Origin: Atrichornis clamosus
Lineage: Eukaryota; Chordata; Aves; Passeriformes; Menuridae
DNA length: 64,000 nucleotides
Assembly (NCBI GenBank): GCA_013400975.1
Contig: WBMZ01008972.1
Coordinates: 18,044-82,043 of the forward strand
Reading direction: 5' to 3'
This document shows positions 36,561 through 50,045 of the stretch, one piece after another; within the stretch, counting starts at the first letter, position 1, and each line of letters begins with the position of its first letter. Both the position numbers and the translations under genes were made by a program. The notes under the pieces are model-generated. The model was given only the letters and a program-made list of their open reading frames with translations, did not search any database and was not told where the DNA came from.

Positions 36561-38971
36561 TGGAATTGCAATAAGAATCCTCTTATTAGCACTGTCCTCT
36601 GTTAGCACTGTCTGTACTAACAGCCAGTTCTGCTTCTCCTTCTCCAGCACTCTGGATCAGTTCTCTTGTTAAGAGCTGAAAACTGACACTGCCAGAAAGG
36701 CAGAGGAAAGAGAGGTCCTTTAGAAAAGGTGCATTTAAGTGTAGGCCCCCCTTGATCCATCCTACAAATCCATCCTTGACCTTACTGCAAAATACTGGAT
36801 TTCTTGTCACTGCTGAGCTCTGGCATGCTACCATCCACAAGGAATGTTCTTATGGCATACCTTCACCTGTCTTGGCTGAATGGCATACATACCATGAAAG
36901 TGCTCCAACAAGCCCATGTCTCTCTCAGCAGCACAGGCAACCTACCAAACCCATCCACTAGCGCACAACTGAGACTCCCTCAGATTTTTCAATGAAGTAG
37001 TTTCCATCCCAACCTTCAAAGCTCTCCCTGTAAAGACTTAACATGAAAGACCAAGGTGGCCACATGTCCCTGGTGCAAGGAGTCTGTACAATAAGGCTGA
37101 GGCAGCTGTCTCAACCCTCTTCTGTAGCAGGACCAATAAAAATAAGCAAACTGATGAAAAGGAACCCTAAGCAGAACCCTCAATTGCATGTGCTTCTTCC
37201 CAAAGCAGAAGGAGAAGCTTACAACAGATGTTCATCTTGGTGCTGAACACATTACCAGAAGGTGCACAGTACCAGACAAGCACAGTATAAGAGCTTATAT
37301 ACAATAAAACAGATTAATAAATACATTTATTAAGGGCTACATGTTCAGCCAGGCCTCTTCAAACATTTTTTTAAAAGTTATTTTGCTTGTTTTCTGGATG
37401 CATATGGTCAATAAATACTGTTTCAAACCCCTTAGCTTAGTTATATACCACACTGATCGAGTTACCTTGAATTAGATTCTCTCTCTTCTTCTCCAGCAGC
37501 ATTCCAACACATTTCCCTGGAAGTGCTGAAGGTCATATATCAGAAAGGTTCCCGACATCCCTTAGGGGATTATAGTCCTTTTCCCCCAATATTGCAAAAA
37601 GAACTTTACCCAATTCAATTATTCCTTTCTTAAAGAATAAAGTACTCTTGTCTCTCTACTGCACAATTCTGTCTAACTTTTTATACAAACATGTATGCCT
37701 GCTAGCTTCTTTTCTAGTTTCACAAAAGGCTGACTTGCATTTAGTAATACTTTTCCACTTTCCAATGGCTATGTACAGTTTTAACACATTACACTTAAAA
37801 AGAATGATTCTTTTTTAAACTTATGATGCAAACAGTCAGAGGCTTTGCTACAGACCAACCAGTTTCTTCTACAGTACACAGTGGCACCCCAAAACTTGGG
37901 TGCTGTCTATAGGAGTTGTTTTCATTTCAAGAAATCTTCCAGAAGCCCTACCACAGAGGAAGCCAGGAACAGTGCCTGCCTGGCTTTGGTATGTGAAGAG
38001 AAGAGAAGAAGCAGCTAGAGTAGAAATGTGCTCATGAGAGCTATGACATGAAATTTTAAAATGGGACTGTGTGTTTAAGTTTTGGGAACATCTGGAGACT
38101 CTGGCTGGGCTCACATGGTACCCAGTGAAGAAAAACCACATGATATGACAACAGCCCATGCCCCAAGGCAGCTGAAATGACCACATTCAGACCCTACTGA
38201 ATTACACATATTAACTCCAGAATATAAAAACTAAGCAGTACCTGATAGCAGGACGGGGTAGAGTTGATTGAAACACATAGGTTTTACCTAAAGCCCTGTG
38301 AGTACCTGTTTGTTTTCACCACTAACCTGTGTGATCTCTCCAATATGACAATATTATGCTCTGCTCTAAGCAGCTGTGCCATGCGCGAAGCCATCCCAAG
38401 CCCTGCCTTCTACCAGCACTGGAAAAATAGGTCAGGGAAATAGCATTGTAATCTGATTCAACTGCTATTCAAAGCGTCACAGACTCTCCATTAATTTGAA
38501 TGAGGATTGGACTGGGCCCAAATTATTAACAAGAAAAGGGAGGTTTATTTTGATGTCTTCACCATTTCATTTAAGATCTTCCTGTTGAAGAACAAAAAAT
38601 AAGATTTCACATATGCCTTCAGGTGACTCCAGTACAACATACACCTGTCTATAAATCAGTTCAAAATAGACAGAATATTAACTCTGCAGCTGGAAATTGG
38701 AACTCAACCTGACAGAAGGCCACCCTCTTCTTAGAGTAGATGGGTTCCATAAAGAAGATGAAAACAACTCAGGAATACCACAGTGTTTGAGTAGAGGACC
38801 TCTAGGATTTCCTTCTCAGAGTGCAGTGGAGAGTCTGCAGTTTCAAAGCATCTCACCCAGCTCAAAACCTCAAAGGCCAAAGTAAGAAGAGAAAGACTAT
38901 CTGGAATTAACTTCCCAAACATCACAGAAACTTTATTTATTTGAGGAAAACAAAAATAACTTCATATTCTG

Positions 38972-39028
38972 CAAGAATAAATAAATAAAAATAAAAAACA
39001 AGAAAAAAATTAAAAAAAAAAAAGAATA
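38972..39028. repeat. A-rich low-complexity tract
   Basis: It starts as AAATAAATAAAAATAAAAAA-type sequence and continues as a long A-run. It could be a simple repeat or the remnant of a poly(A) tail. Confidence 0.85.
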
Positions 39029-42000
39029 AGTGTCTGCCAAAGAATCGTGTTTTGGCAAAAAATGAATGCCTAAAGAAATATTGTTTGTATTGTGCAATGA
39101 ACTTGTAAGTAATTTTTGTTTGCTCACCATTTAAAAGCTGGCATTTGTGAATATGCAAATTTGAAACGTCATTCCCCAGATGGAAGAGCTCCCAGGGGGT
39201 CGTATCATAAACCCATTCAAATGAACAAAACAAATGACAAGTATCTGTACAAATGTGGAAAATGAGGGAGCTGTATGCATTACTTTACTAAGTCTTGTTA
39301 AGTGCTTCAGTTTACTTGCGTGCTATGTTTTGGCTTGACTGCATAGGGATAAATCAAAAGAGGCTGTCTAGATGAGGTGTCAAATATACAAAATTCCTTT
39401 AGATGTGATATAGGGCCCCAAAATGGAGGAGTCCTCTCTTTCTGTCCAGCCAGCCTGGTAATGTTTACATCTACCCCTAAATCTAAAGGGAGTCTGAAAA
39501 CTCAAAGAAATGATGAGACTGGCCATACAGATAAATGCCAGGGAGCAGTTGGTGTGCTGCCAAGAATGCAGACACTGACTTGGATTTTTCCCAGTTATCT
39601 ACATGCATCTGAGACAGAAGTGCAATCTGTCCACCTAAGAGGGAAGCCACTCCCCGAGGACAATTCAGAGATAGGTTCCTAAAATGGCAGGAATTCCAAA
39701 AGGGCTCCACCCAGGCCTTCAACTCCTCCAGAGACCTGAACAGAAGCAGCACATGCAGCCAAAATATTAGGTGATTGCCACTGTACCTGCCACTGCACTT
39801 GCATGAGCTACACCTGGACTCACTTGCTTGAGTAAATGGACATAGGGTCGAAGCCTTTGCTGCTCTGCTTTCATCACTGTAGGGCTCTACACACTTCACT
39901 GTCACAACCAGACTTGGCGGGGATGGGGATTGGGGAAGGTTTCATCCCTTCCAGGACAATATGGAACTGTAGGTAACATCCCAGAGTCCAGACACAGCAC
40001 TGCTTTCATTCCTTGTGAAATACTCTGGATTCTTGGTAGAGGAGTGATGATGGTTCTGTTTTGACAAAGATGCCCTGTAATTAGATGCTATGTGGGCATC
40101 CCAAGTGCCAAATCCAGCTGGACTCCACTTGTTAGTATGCTTGGGAGATGGGAATTTGCCTCTGAGAAAGTCAGTCCTAGAATGGCAGGATTGTGCCAGT
40201 AACTCATAGCAAGGTATGGGGCTTTGCTGGTCACCCATGGGGGAAAAGGAGGTTAGTGGACAGCCTGTTCTGTGACCAAGTCTGATGAATAATAGCTGAG
40301 GACATGGACTGTGACAGGATTTAATTCAATACAATTTCCAGGTCCTACTGAAAAATAATATACACCCCTTAATTTCCAAAATAATTTTTAATTAGGTGCT
40401 TTTTTTCTCAAAGCTACAGGGGACAAGAGGGAAGAGATGTTTTTTACCATAACACCTTCATGGTATTACATGGCCTTGCTTCCTGACATTTTTATATTTC
40501 CATCATAAGTTTCCAGTTCTCCTGGACCAGAGATGACTATGCATTCACCCTACATTTCTTACAAAGGAGAACTTTCACAGTGACACAGTGTTGCAGATCA
40601 CTTACAGTGGCCTCCCAGGTCACCTCCATCCAGCTGTACCTGGGGAATGACAACTTTACACTACTATGGCTATATTAAATATATTTTCAAGGCATGTTAC
40701 ATTTTATTAGAAGCTAAACTTTCCACTTGTAGATGAAAACCTGATATCTCTGAAGACATCAAGCACAAAGCTTTGACGGATGGAGAGATTCCTCACTAGG
40801 AAACAATATAGACATTTTTAACTTCTCTGTAAGCTTGGAGAGGAGAGAAACTTATGGACCATGAAGGAAGGAAGGAAGACTGGCCTATAAATGGGACAGG
40901 CTGTTGCTGAAGAAGGAGGTGAAAAATCCAGAAAAAACTCAGGGCATAAGACACACCCCTGATAATGTGGTCGTACATACAGCTGCCTACTTAATTTTAG
41001 TTTTGTCAGAAATGAGATTGCTAGGTGCTTATTGCCAATTCTATCCATACGAAATATTCACTAATTAGAGAAGTCAGTGAGCTATGGCTCAGGGTGGCCG
41101 AGGGAGCACTGGTGGTTCATTAGTATTCAGTATGATTGCATAAACAGGTCTGAAATGGCAGCTGTACCAGGAAGAGAGTGAAACAAAGTGAGATACAAAG
41201 ACAAATATTGCCACGAGCTAAACAGCAAAACAGAAAGGAAGCGCTCTTTTCAAAAAACGGAAGAAATCAGCTTCCTCCACTGTTTCCAGTTCTTCAAAAT
41301 TGAATCCAGCACTGAACGAAATATTTTCGACATAACAAAAGCAAAGGACATTGATACTCCTCTAAGTGCAGCATTTGCAATGTCATCACCATTGCTGAAA
41401 CACAACCTAAATGATAATTTAGGCCCTGTTACAGGTCTTTCTGCTGCTCATGAACCTCATCTATTTTCGGGAGCAATCTGATAATCTTTGACACTCTAAA
41501 ATGGCAGAAATCAACATGTTATTATGCTTTAAGAACTACTGAAAAGCAAAGGCTTGAACTTGATAAGAAAACTATAACCTCTCTTCATGGTCACAACTCT
41601 GCCTTACACAAAATGTAATTTAAAGAGAGAATCTAAGAAGTTTATATTGGAAATACTTCTTCCTCCAACCAGGTTTAGCTCACAGATCTACTAGAGTCTG
41701 CCACTAAGAAAATATTAGAAAAACATAAAGGAACAATAGGAAGAAAAATCACCATTGTCAACCTCAACACTAGAAAAGTGTTCATATATGAGAAATAGAC
41801 CTCTAAAGGCCACACTAGGAGAAATACATTTTTACTTAATAATCATTAATTTGAAAAGCAAACCATAGAACTGCAGCAAAACACTTGTTGAAAATGACAC
41901 CCAAAATTTTTGAGAACAAGGTTGAAATGGGGAAGGTTATAGAAACAGTGATGGGTGTTTAGAAAAGACACAGTTTGAAACATTTTAAAAACCTGTGAGT

Positions 42001-42482
42001 GCAACTCTCCTTTCACTCTTACCCAGAGAATCTTGCCTTAGTCTGGCACCTGGGTTAGCTGGGCCAAAACTTTATATTGGGATAGACAAGGCAAATAAAT
42101 CAGTGAAACAAAATGTCAGGTTAAATCTTGAACAGGAGTTAATACTTTCATCACTTTTTTTAATTACAGAATTGCAGATTTTCAGTTCTGTGATATGTGA
42201 TTCATCTTTTAAGCATAAATTTACATTCCACTGTATGTACCTTGTTCTTCCACAATGAATCTATGTGATTTTTTATAGCTTTTCATTGTGCTATCAGTAT
42301 GCTCCCAGAATAATTTTTTTTTCATGGATTGAAGAAAAACACAACTCTGCTGTTCAACTCACTAAAGGTGAGTCTTTATTCAGCAAAATGAGTGTGCTGA
42401 CCCACCTAGGCCTGGGCACCAGACAGGAACAGGGAATACATACAAAATGACACAAAATTCCCTTTGAAACTGTATTTTGTAC

Positions 42483-42575
42483 CTGAGGTAGCACTGCTGG
42501 TCCTTGTCCTGCCAACCTCTGCAAGGAGCTGACCTGAGGAACCTTAATGGGCACTGCAGTGATAGTTCCCAAAGT
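42483..42575 (-). CDS. PHF21B: PHF21B coding exon, most 5' exon found (residues 1-31)
   Basis: The exon is 93 nt, phase 0 at both ends. It starts after ...TTCCAACAG and ends CCTCAG|gtacaa. It reads TLGTITAV, then [13 protein letters not shown], then AVLPQ, which closely follows the human stretch after the first 40 or so residues. The exon starts at a complete codon without an initiator ATG, so at least one coding exon must precede it. The conserved block has no enzymatic motif; it is part of the low-complexity N-terminal region. The match is strong because both the sequence and the phase agree with the next exon, which continues PQ|VRPK. Confidence 0.93.
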
Positions 42576-43121
42576 CTGTTGGAAGAAAAACAGTTGAACA
42601 CATCTTAAAACAACTGCAAAGCTTTCCCAGACAGAACCTCTCCAAGCCTCTCCCTTCCAGCTCTTTGTCTCTTCCCAGTTGCCATGGCTGAAGGCTCTCT
42701 AGGCCCCAGACTGTTTTCAAAAGAGATCTGAAATGCACCACAGTGAAACTTCAACACATGCAATGGGTACAATGATGCATTTCATGGTAGCCAGGGTCAC
42801 AAAGAGATGTTTGCTGTGCCTTAGGAAATAGTAAATACTGAATTATTAAAATGGAAAGCTGCCTATGCACCTACTACAGCACAACGCCACACAACATTCA
42901 GCTAAGATGACATCCATTTGGGCCAACACAGCAGCTATTACTATCCATGTTTATTTTCACTACTCACCCTTCTCCTAGTTGTATACCAAATTTATTCAAA
43001 GCTTATTTAAGATAGGATTGAATAAACAGATAACTTATAAATTTATGATTGGGCCATAGGTGCAAAGAAGATAGCTAACTTTTCCTCCTCAACCTCTTTC
43101 ATTCCTTCCTCTCATATTACA

Positions 43122-43265
43122 ATTCATAGAATCATGGAATGGCTTGGAATGGCTTAAAAATCACCCAGTTTCGCCCTCTGCCATGAGTAGGAACACTTTC
43201 CACCAGACATGGTTGCTCCAAGCCCCATGCAATCTGGCCTTGGACGTTTCCAGAAATGGAGAAGA
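43122..43265 (-). mobile_element. CR1 LINE 3' fragment
   Basis: The plus strand has TCATAGAATCATGGAATGGC, then CTGCCATGAGTAGGAACACT and CTGGCCTTGGACGTTTCCAG, the reverse complement of the CR1 3' end. It is short and 5'-truncated. Confidence 0.88.
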
Positions 43266-44639
43266 TACAACTTTTAACCAAAAGTTCATACTTTGTTTAA
43301 CTGGCCAATATTCGTAAGGCAAGGTTCTGTAACTTTTATCTAGCATTTCTTTATTGTTGTTGGGATGACACGGCAATACAAGCAAGCAGATGATTGTCAT
43401 TATAACAGCAAGGGACACTTAGTCACTGAACACAAAAACTTATTAGGCTGTTAGAAATAGCTAATAAGGATCACAGCAAGATAAAATACGCTATTACCAC
43501 CCCAATCTGGTAATGAAATTTGTCAATAGAAAAGAAACCGTAGTGTAATCAGCTCATGGAAAGTGAAACTGTGTCACTTCCATGCTGATATGTTCTCCTC
43601 AGACCTCACCCACAGAATGGTAAAATAGTCTATTTCATTCTGTCTCCAGTGTTTGACAGGATCAAGTGTTTTCAGGCAGAATATTTTTAATAAACTTCTC
43701 CTACAACATTTATATTTTTACCTCTGCTACTCCTCTCAGATACATTTAGGGGTGTTATGTTGTATGTTCAGCAAAGTAACATCTGCAGAAGATTTGCCTG
43801 AGTTAAACAAGGAGAGCTGAACAGTTATAAATATGCAAGACAATTTTTATAGAGTGCTCATGAATTACCAGTACCCTGGATTATCCATGGAAAAATATAC
43901 TCCATTAAAATTCTATCTTGAGACAAGGGAAGTGGGCAAGGGGGCAGAGAGAGCAGCATTTCCATCCATGGATGATAGAACATGTAAGTTATACCTTCCT
44001 GCAGAAGTAAAGGTTCTGGAAGTAGGGTGAGGAACAGAAAGGGATATTTCCACCACAGTTATCCTTACAGGGTGACACATGGACTAAAAACAATAGGAAG
44101 GATCTGAGTGAACTGCTTCTTTGCCCTGTCTACCCTATAACAGCCTCACACATCAGCAAGAACAGTGTGATGAACTACTGCAGTCTGGGGAGGAGAACTT
44201 GAGCTGCCACCTGCTGCTACTGGCACTTATTAGACATATCACAACTTACTGCTTAATATTAGCATGAACTATAATTAATTCAGCCCACATTCAGATTTTT
44301 AGGGTAAATACTGATGTGAACTTTTCAACTCATACTATGGAAAATTTATCACAAGTAGGATCTATAATTTCCTACTATCCCAAATTAGATTTCTTTCACC
44401 ACACAGGGAAGTCCAAGGTTTACCTGGAACACCAGGGGCACCATGACTTCTCCTAGGTGTACACATATCCCCTACAGAAAGTTAAAACAATAAGTTCTTC
44501 CTTCTGAAAGATTGTGTCTTAAAGCGTGGCTGCTGCCTCTGACCTTGCAAACACACATTTTAATATTCCTCTTCCTACAGATACACAATGATTTGCAAGG
44601 ATTTTCAAACTGGACAACATAATACATGGTGGTTGGCAT

Positions 44640-44709
44640 GGTGGTGTTCAGTCTAATGTTGAACTTGATGATCTTGGAGGTCTTTTCCAACCTTCATGAT
44701 TCTGTGATT
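44640..44709 (+). mobile_element. CR1 LINE 3' end, short
   Basis: It has TTGATGATCTTGGAGGTCTT, then TTCCAACCTTCATGATTCTG and TGATTC, the CR1 3' terminus in plus orientation. Only about 70 bp remain. Confidence 0.82.
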
Positions 44710-47364
44710 CCATTAAAATACAAAAGGCCAACACTGATTGAAATGGGAACTGATTATAAATATAAGAAGCAAATCACTGAGATGTTAGGTAAGGTACAAT
44801 TATCAATTGTTAAGAGACACAAAAGCTCCATGTCTGAGCAACAAATCTCTTCTCTTGTACTACTTCAAATATCAGTTTCAAGGGAATAAAAACTAACCAA
44901 GCAACCCTGCCTATAACAAAATGCCTCCGTCCTGTGAGGAAGGAGCTCACCTCAGCCCCTGGGTACACCATTGGGCTAATTCTGGTTCAAGTCTCAAAAC
45001 ACTGAACGATTGAGACAAAAGAAACAGGGATGAGAGAAGAAACAAGAAACACCACAACACTACTCTGCACTGTTCTCTCCATTTCATTTGAAGGCAAAGC
45101 CAGGATGAATTGTCTGTGGATAGCAGAGAAATTAACTACCATTGGTTGTGTCATCTGCACTCTCAAAAAATTAATCAGGTTTATTTTCCTGAAATAGGAG
45201 CTCTGCAGTGAACTGAAGAGAACAAAACAAATTATGGCACCCTTAGGTTATGAAATTTTCAGTGACAAAGATGCAGCCTTCTGTTTACAAATGGTTTTAT
45301 AGTAAGGATTTATTATTTAATATTCAAGAAAACTCAGTATAGAAATATATGGTCAAGGGAAAAACCAGAACTTTAATCTCACGTTAATATTAGCCCTATA
45401 GTATGTTCAGACAGAGAGCTATCTAAGAACCTATTTTATTTTTCACTATTTACATTGTTTTGTTATTGTTTCCCAGCTTGGGCAATAAATAGTTCAAGCT
45501 GTTGTATCAGCAGAATTCAATGACAAAATCCTCTGTACTTTTCCTGTAACACATTTCATCTGTTAGAGGGTACTTTGCCTAGGTCAGTATTTTTGTCTCC
45601 CTTTAAGTGATGAAAAAAATCTAGATTTAGAGGTAAAATGATGTGGTCAGGGCTAGACTGTTATGCAGCTGGAAATGCAAGCCAGACTTCCCGTGTCTCA
45701 TCCATGATTAACCTCATCTCATCTGTGCATGGAGAACTCCATCCAAGTTGCTGAATTTTTAGGACAAGATTTTAATGGCAGACCAGGAAATTTCCATGAT
45801 GATGGGTGAAAGAAGTGAAGTATAAAACAGGGAATCCCAGTTGTAGTCTCTTCAATGAAGGAGGTTGTGCAGTTTGGCTCTGGGTAAAATTTGTACTGCT
45901 TTGTTCCAGTTCAAGTGGTAAATAAATGAAAAGATGAAACTACTTGCCTGGAAAATAAAAAAGCAAAGGTGCTTATTTGATGCCCTTGGCCCGGTAATGA
46001 GAACTGGAGTAACCTCCCATGGCTCAAGCTATGCCAGGTCAAATCGTGCCCACACTGCCCTTTGTATACCAGCCCAACTTGGGCCCTCAGGTCAAGCCCG
46101 TGGGCTGCAGGAGGTGACTAATCAAGATACCTCCCCACTAAAAAGGAAAATAAACTCTTGTTCCCCCTGTTAGCAGAGCCATCTGTTTTCATTCCCTGAC
46201 TGTCCAGGTCATGACAAGCCTGGTGGATCAAAGACTTGCCACTCACTAATTCCACACTATCATTTTCATCCATGGGAGCCTCTTTCTTTGCTCCTTTGTC
46301 TTTTCCAATTCATTCAAAGACCAAGTTGGTGCACATTCTGATAAACCTCTGATTAACAATCTGAAAAGACATTTTTCTAGCAATGCCTGATCTTTAGGCA
46401 CTTTGTATGAATTTATCGATACCAGCAGAAACAATAATTTAAAAGATTATTTTATGGGTGCTGAATAGTTTATAGCAGCACTTTTGTCAAGATGAGTTTC
46501 TTATTTCTACATTTACAGTTCTAAGCATTTTAATAAAAAAGGTCCATAAAAGTAAAAGATAACTCTGAATCTCTCCTCTGTCTAAATTTAATTTGGCTTT
46601 TCTGATGACCCTCTGAAACACCTACAGTGTGGAGGAATGGGGGAAAGGCAAGCGCCAAGTTTCAGTTGGCCTCAGGTTTGATTGTATGTATTTGAGCCAG
46701 ACTTACTAACTTTATACAGCTGGGTTTTTTTCAAATAAGAACAAATTCATCAGGTGTATTTCCTATTGCTAATTCACTACACTTTACATCCAGCAGCATT
46801 CTGAGAGCTCATGATCTTTTGCTAACTCCTACCTCAAGCCCCAGCCCTGGACTGGAACAGAAAGCTCAAACACTCCATCCCCCATTAGAGGAGTTACTGG
46901 ATAATGAACCTCTGTGGCTGCAACACAAGACACTTCCCAACACTTGTCTACAGTGACCTCCACAGGCAGACGGGGATCTGGCGTGCCAGGGACATGTTTT
47001 TGGTTGGGCAATCCACAGATGCTCTCAGATGGAAACACAGCAGGTCTGCCGTGGAGGGGACCTGCAAACTCAGTTGGGTAGATGTCATCCAGCAGCATGT
47101 TCCAAGGGTCACACTTCAAATCACAAAAACCGGTGAAGGGATCCAAATGAAATCATCCTTTTCACTGGTCAGTTTACTCACTAAGAAAATAGTAATAACT
47201 TAAAATAGGAAAACCAGCTCAAAAGCCCCCAAACAAGAGGACACAGTAACATTAAAAGACGACAAAAAAAAAAAAAAAAGCAGTTCCTCCCATTCAACCA
47301 AAAGAAAATGAATAATTTAGGAGATATTGCCAAGAGCAGTTAAAAAAGAAGATCACTTTGTGTG

Positions 47365-47420
47365 TCATTTCTTGCATTGTAAGTGCATTTCTTGCATTGT
47401 TAATACCTTGCATTGTAACT
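47365..47420. repeat. Imperfect tandem repeat of CTTGCATTGT
   Basis: Three copies of CTTGCATTGT appear at about 20-bp spacing, the first two within a CATTTCTTGCATTGT unit. The array lies directly before a CR1 3' end at 47436. Confidence 0.85.
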
Positions 47421-47435
47421 ACAGGAGTAACCAAC

Positions 47436-47493
47436 AGGAGTTGGATTCAATGGTCCTTGTGGATCCTTTCCAACTCAGCATATTCTGTGAATC
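47436..47493 (+). mobile_element. CR1 LINE 3' end, short
   Basis: GGAGTTGGATTCAATGGTCC, TTGTGGATCCTTTCCAACTC and ATTCTGTGAATC match the CR1 3' terminus. Only the last 60 bp or so are present. Confidence 0.8.
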
Positions 47494-47864
47494 TATTTGC
47501 TATATTTCCTCCTTCTGTGATTCTCCTGCATTAATTCAACATGATCCCTGGATAAAGGCTCTCAAAGCCAACTGAGGGATAGAAATGTGGGGACAGTAGC
47601 AAGTGGAAGACACAAGAAGTGAAACAAAGAAGTATGGCATGGGCAGAGAACAAGAATTCAATGGACGAAGGCTAGAGATGATTAGAGGATAAAAGGATGC
47701 TGAGGAAGAAACAAGGATGAGACTAACATTGTAAGTGATCAGACTAAGGGCCATACATTCAGTTTCCAACTATTATGTTATGACTTATTTAGTCAATGCC
47801 TGAGTTTTCAAATCTAGGACTGTTTTGATTTAAGCAAATTTCTGCCTTTCAGCCCTGAATAAAG

Positions 47865-47939
47865 ACACACACACACACACGTATATATGTATCTACAGGT
47901 GTGTATCTCTTTATTGAAAGATACTTTATTGAAAGATAC
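47865..47939. repeat. (AC)n microsatellite followed by 15-bp tandem duplication
   Basis: A short (AC)8 run at 47865-47880 passes into a TATA-type stretch. Then come two exact copies of TTTATTGAAAGATAC (47910-47924 and 47925-47939). Confidence 0.92.
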
Positions 47940-50045
47940 ATTTTACTCAGTTTGGGTAAATACATTTGTCAAAACATTGCTACATTTGCTGTGAATTACA
48001 AATTCCTTTCCGCCTCCTTTGGATGTACTAACAAATCTTAAAGAATTATTGCTATAATTCATTATCTGTACAAACTTATTGCTGAGCTTGGGCCCATGAA
48101 CAGTTTAAGATTAGATCAAAGATGTAAAACCGTTAGAGGACGCAACTGTCCTCCCATTCTAGAATTACACCAAGAATAATAACACAAATAAAATCATTCC
48201 AGTCAGCCACTGAAGGGAATCAGATTCTACCAGTAACAGAAGGGTAAGAGCCACACTGTTTTACATCAAGTTACCATAATAAGAGCTTAACTCAGGAACA
48301 TATGGATCTGTTGTATCTCAGCTGAACAGTTCAATTGAGTTCAACTGACACTGCATTGCTGTATTATATGCAAACTACTTTATACTGACATCACTACTGC
48401 AGCACAAATATTGTGTTCCTACAATGTATATGGAAACATTAATCTTTTTCTTTTTAAACAGTATATGCATCTCTCCAAGATCTAGGTTTTCTTTGTGTTG
48501 AAATAAGACACCCAAGCTATTAAAAAAATGTTTTTATCTGTTATGTGTTCAATATTGGCAACAACAGTTTTACAGAATAGATTTTTAATGTGGTAGTGAC
48601 AGGGGAACAGATTGCTATGGCAACAGCAAAGATGAAAATTCTTAACCTGAATGGATCATCGCTGAAGTAATTGCAGGAGTTTTTTTACCCATTCTACATC
48701 CATTTTACAACTTGAATGCTGCATTCAACCTTGAGCTTGCTTTATATAAATGCCAAGCACTATATGCAGCCTCCAAGTTGATTTGACCTAAAACTTGCTG
48801 CCCCTTCCCTCACAAATCCCAGGTAACTGCTGCCCTCTAGCTCACCTAAATACCTGAACACTATCATTTTTCCGTAGAGTCCACCAGTAAAAGCACTGGG
48901 CCCTCAGACATAACTTTGAGGCTCCTGCAAGATGTACACATAAATATTTTTTCTTTCCTTCTAGACTCAACTTGTATAAAAATCTGTGGAAGACATTCTT
49001 CATTTTCAAAAAGGTGGTAAAATCACTGTGTATGGTATTTCCAGTAAACTGGTGGAATAATGTTTCAGTGTCACACTTAGATTATATCCTAAAGAGGCTA
49101 TTATTTCAGACACATATTTTGTGTAAACAGTAATTTAATTGGAATTTCATATTTTCCAGTTTTTAAAAGGGTTTGTTCTCCCCACTTCCTCTCCCTTTAC
49201 TCAGAATTCATTAACCATGTTTTCACATGCAATTTATGATTGTTATGAAATAGACAATTGGAAATACAAGTCCTGTTGCTTTTTCAAAATATCAATATTT
49301 TTGAAACCATCCCATCTTTGGGCACTAAAAGTACCTTTTTAACCAACCCTTCTTATAGTCAATTAACAATGGCTTGAACTTTTGCCCTGGAACAGCAGAC
49401 AACTGCTCTCTCTGCGCTGGGATAACTACAAGCAGTAGGAGGCAAAGTACCACCTTAAATTCCACACTTGCTTTGAAAAACAAATTCTTAGTTGCCGCTG
49501 AGGTTTTTGTCTGCAAGGAAGCACAAGGTGGTATCATAGCTCATGCAGGTATCAGAAGAGAACATGCAGAGAAAAAGCAAACAGTGTTCTGCTTTTCCTG
49601 TGGCTCTCATGCTTTTCAGAGCACCACCCAATTTATCTCTGCTTTTACCACATGGTTTTTCAACCACTATGTCTACTTTTTGCCACTTGCATATTCCCAT
49701 CTGGGAACACTCAAAAATACAAAATCTGAACACACTGTGGGTATGTGTTCTGGCAAAGAGAAAATATGGTGAATATAGTCCACATGTTTCCCTGTTTCAG
49801 AAATCCCACTGGTTACTTACACTAGAAGATAAATAGCTGTGCCAAAGACCTATTCTTAAACACAGCTTCCACCACGTTATTTACTGGTCAGTAATTTTTT
49901 CAATGCACCATTATTTTTATCAAAGGAATTATACATTATTTTACATATATTATAAAAATTAATTATGTAAATTATCTATATATATTATAAATTATTTTTA
50001 TCAGGATTTTTTCTGTAGTCATTAGATCACACTCTAAATTTCTGA

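Larger units (their letters stand above)
29215..42482 (-). other. PHF21B: PHF21B 13-kb intron
   Basis: It contains a CR1 fragment (36428-36560), an A-rich low-complexity tract (38972-39028) and AT-rich unique sequence. Open frames such as 39483-39905 on the minus strand (140 codons) show no recognisable domain and no supporting splice pattern. Confidence 0.8.
3492..42575 (-). other. PHF21B: PHF21B gene, coding span of 11 exons (5' end missing)
   Basis: Eleven exons on the minus strand join in phase into 445 residues plus a TGA stop. Every intron has GT at its start and AG at its end. The product matches vertebrate PHF21B as I recall it: an N-terminal low-complexity part, a conserved basic block, one C4HC3 PHD finger and a C-terminal coiled coil. 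PHF21B is a nuclear chromatin protein, paralogous to PHF21A/BHC80 of the LSD1-CoREST repressor complex. It has been linked to neural stem cell differentiation and stress response. Human PHF21B is about 531 residues; the shortfall is explained by about 40 unseen N-terminal residues and an unseen proline-rich exon of about 42 residues. Residue numbers in the exon entries count from the first residue of the exon at 42575. Confidence 0.95.

Noticed and set aside
39483..39905. 140-codon minus-strand frame in the 13-kb intron
   Set aside because: No recognisable domain, no splice support and length expected by chance in 64 kb.
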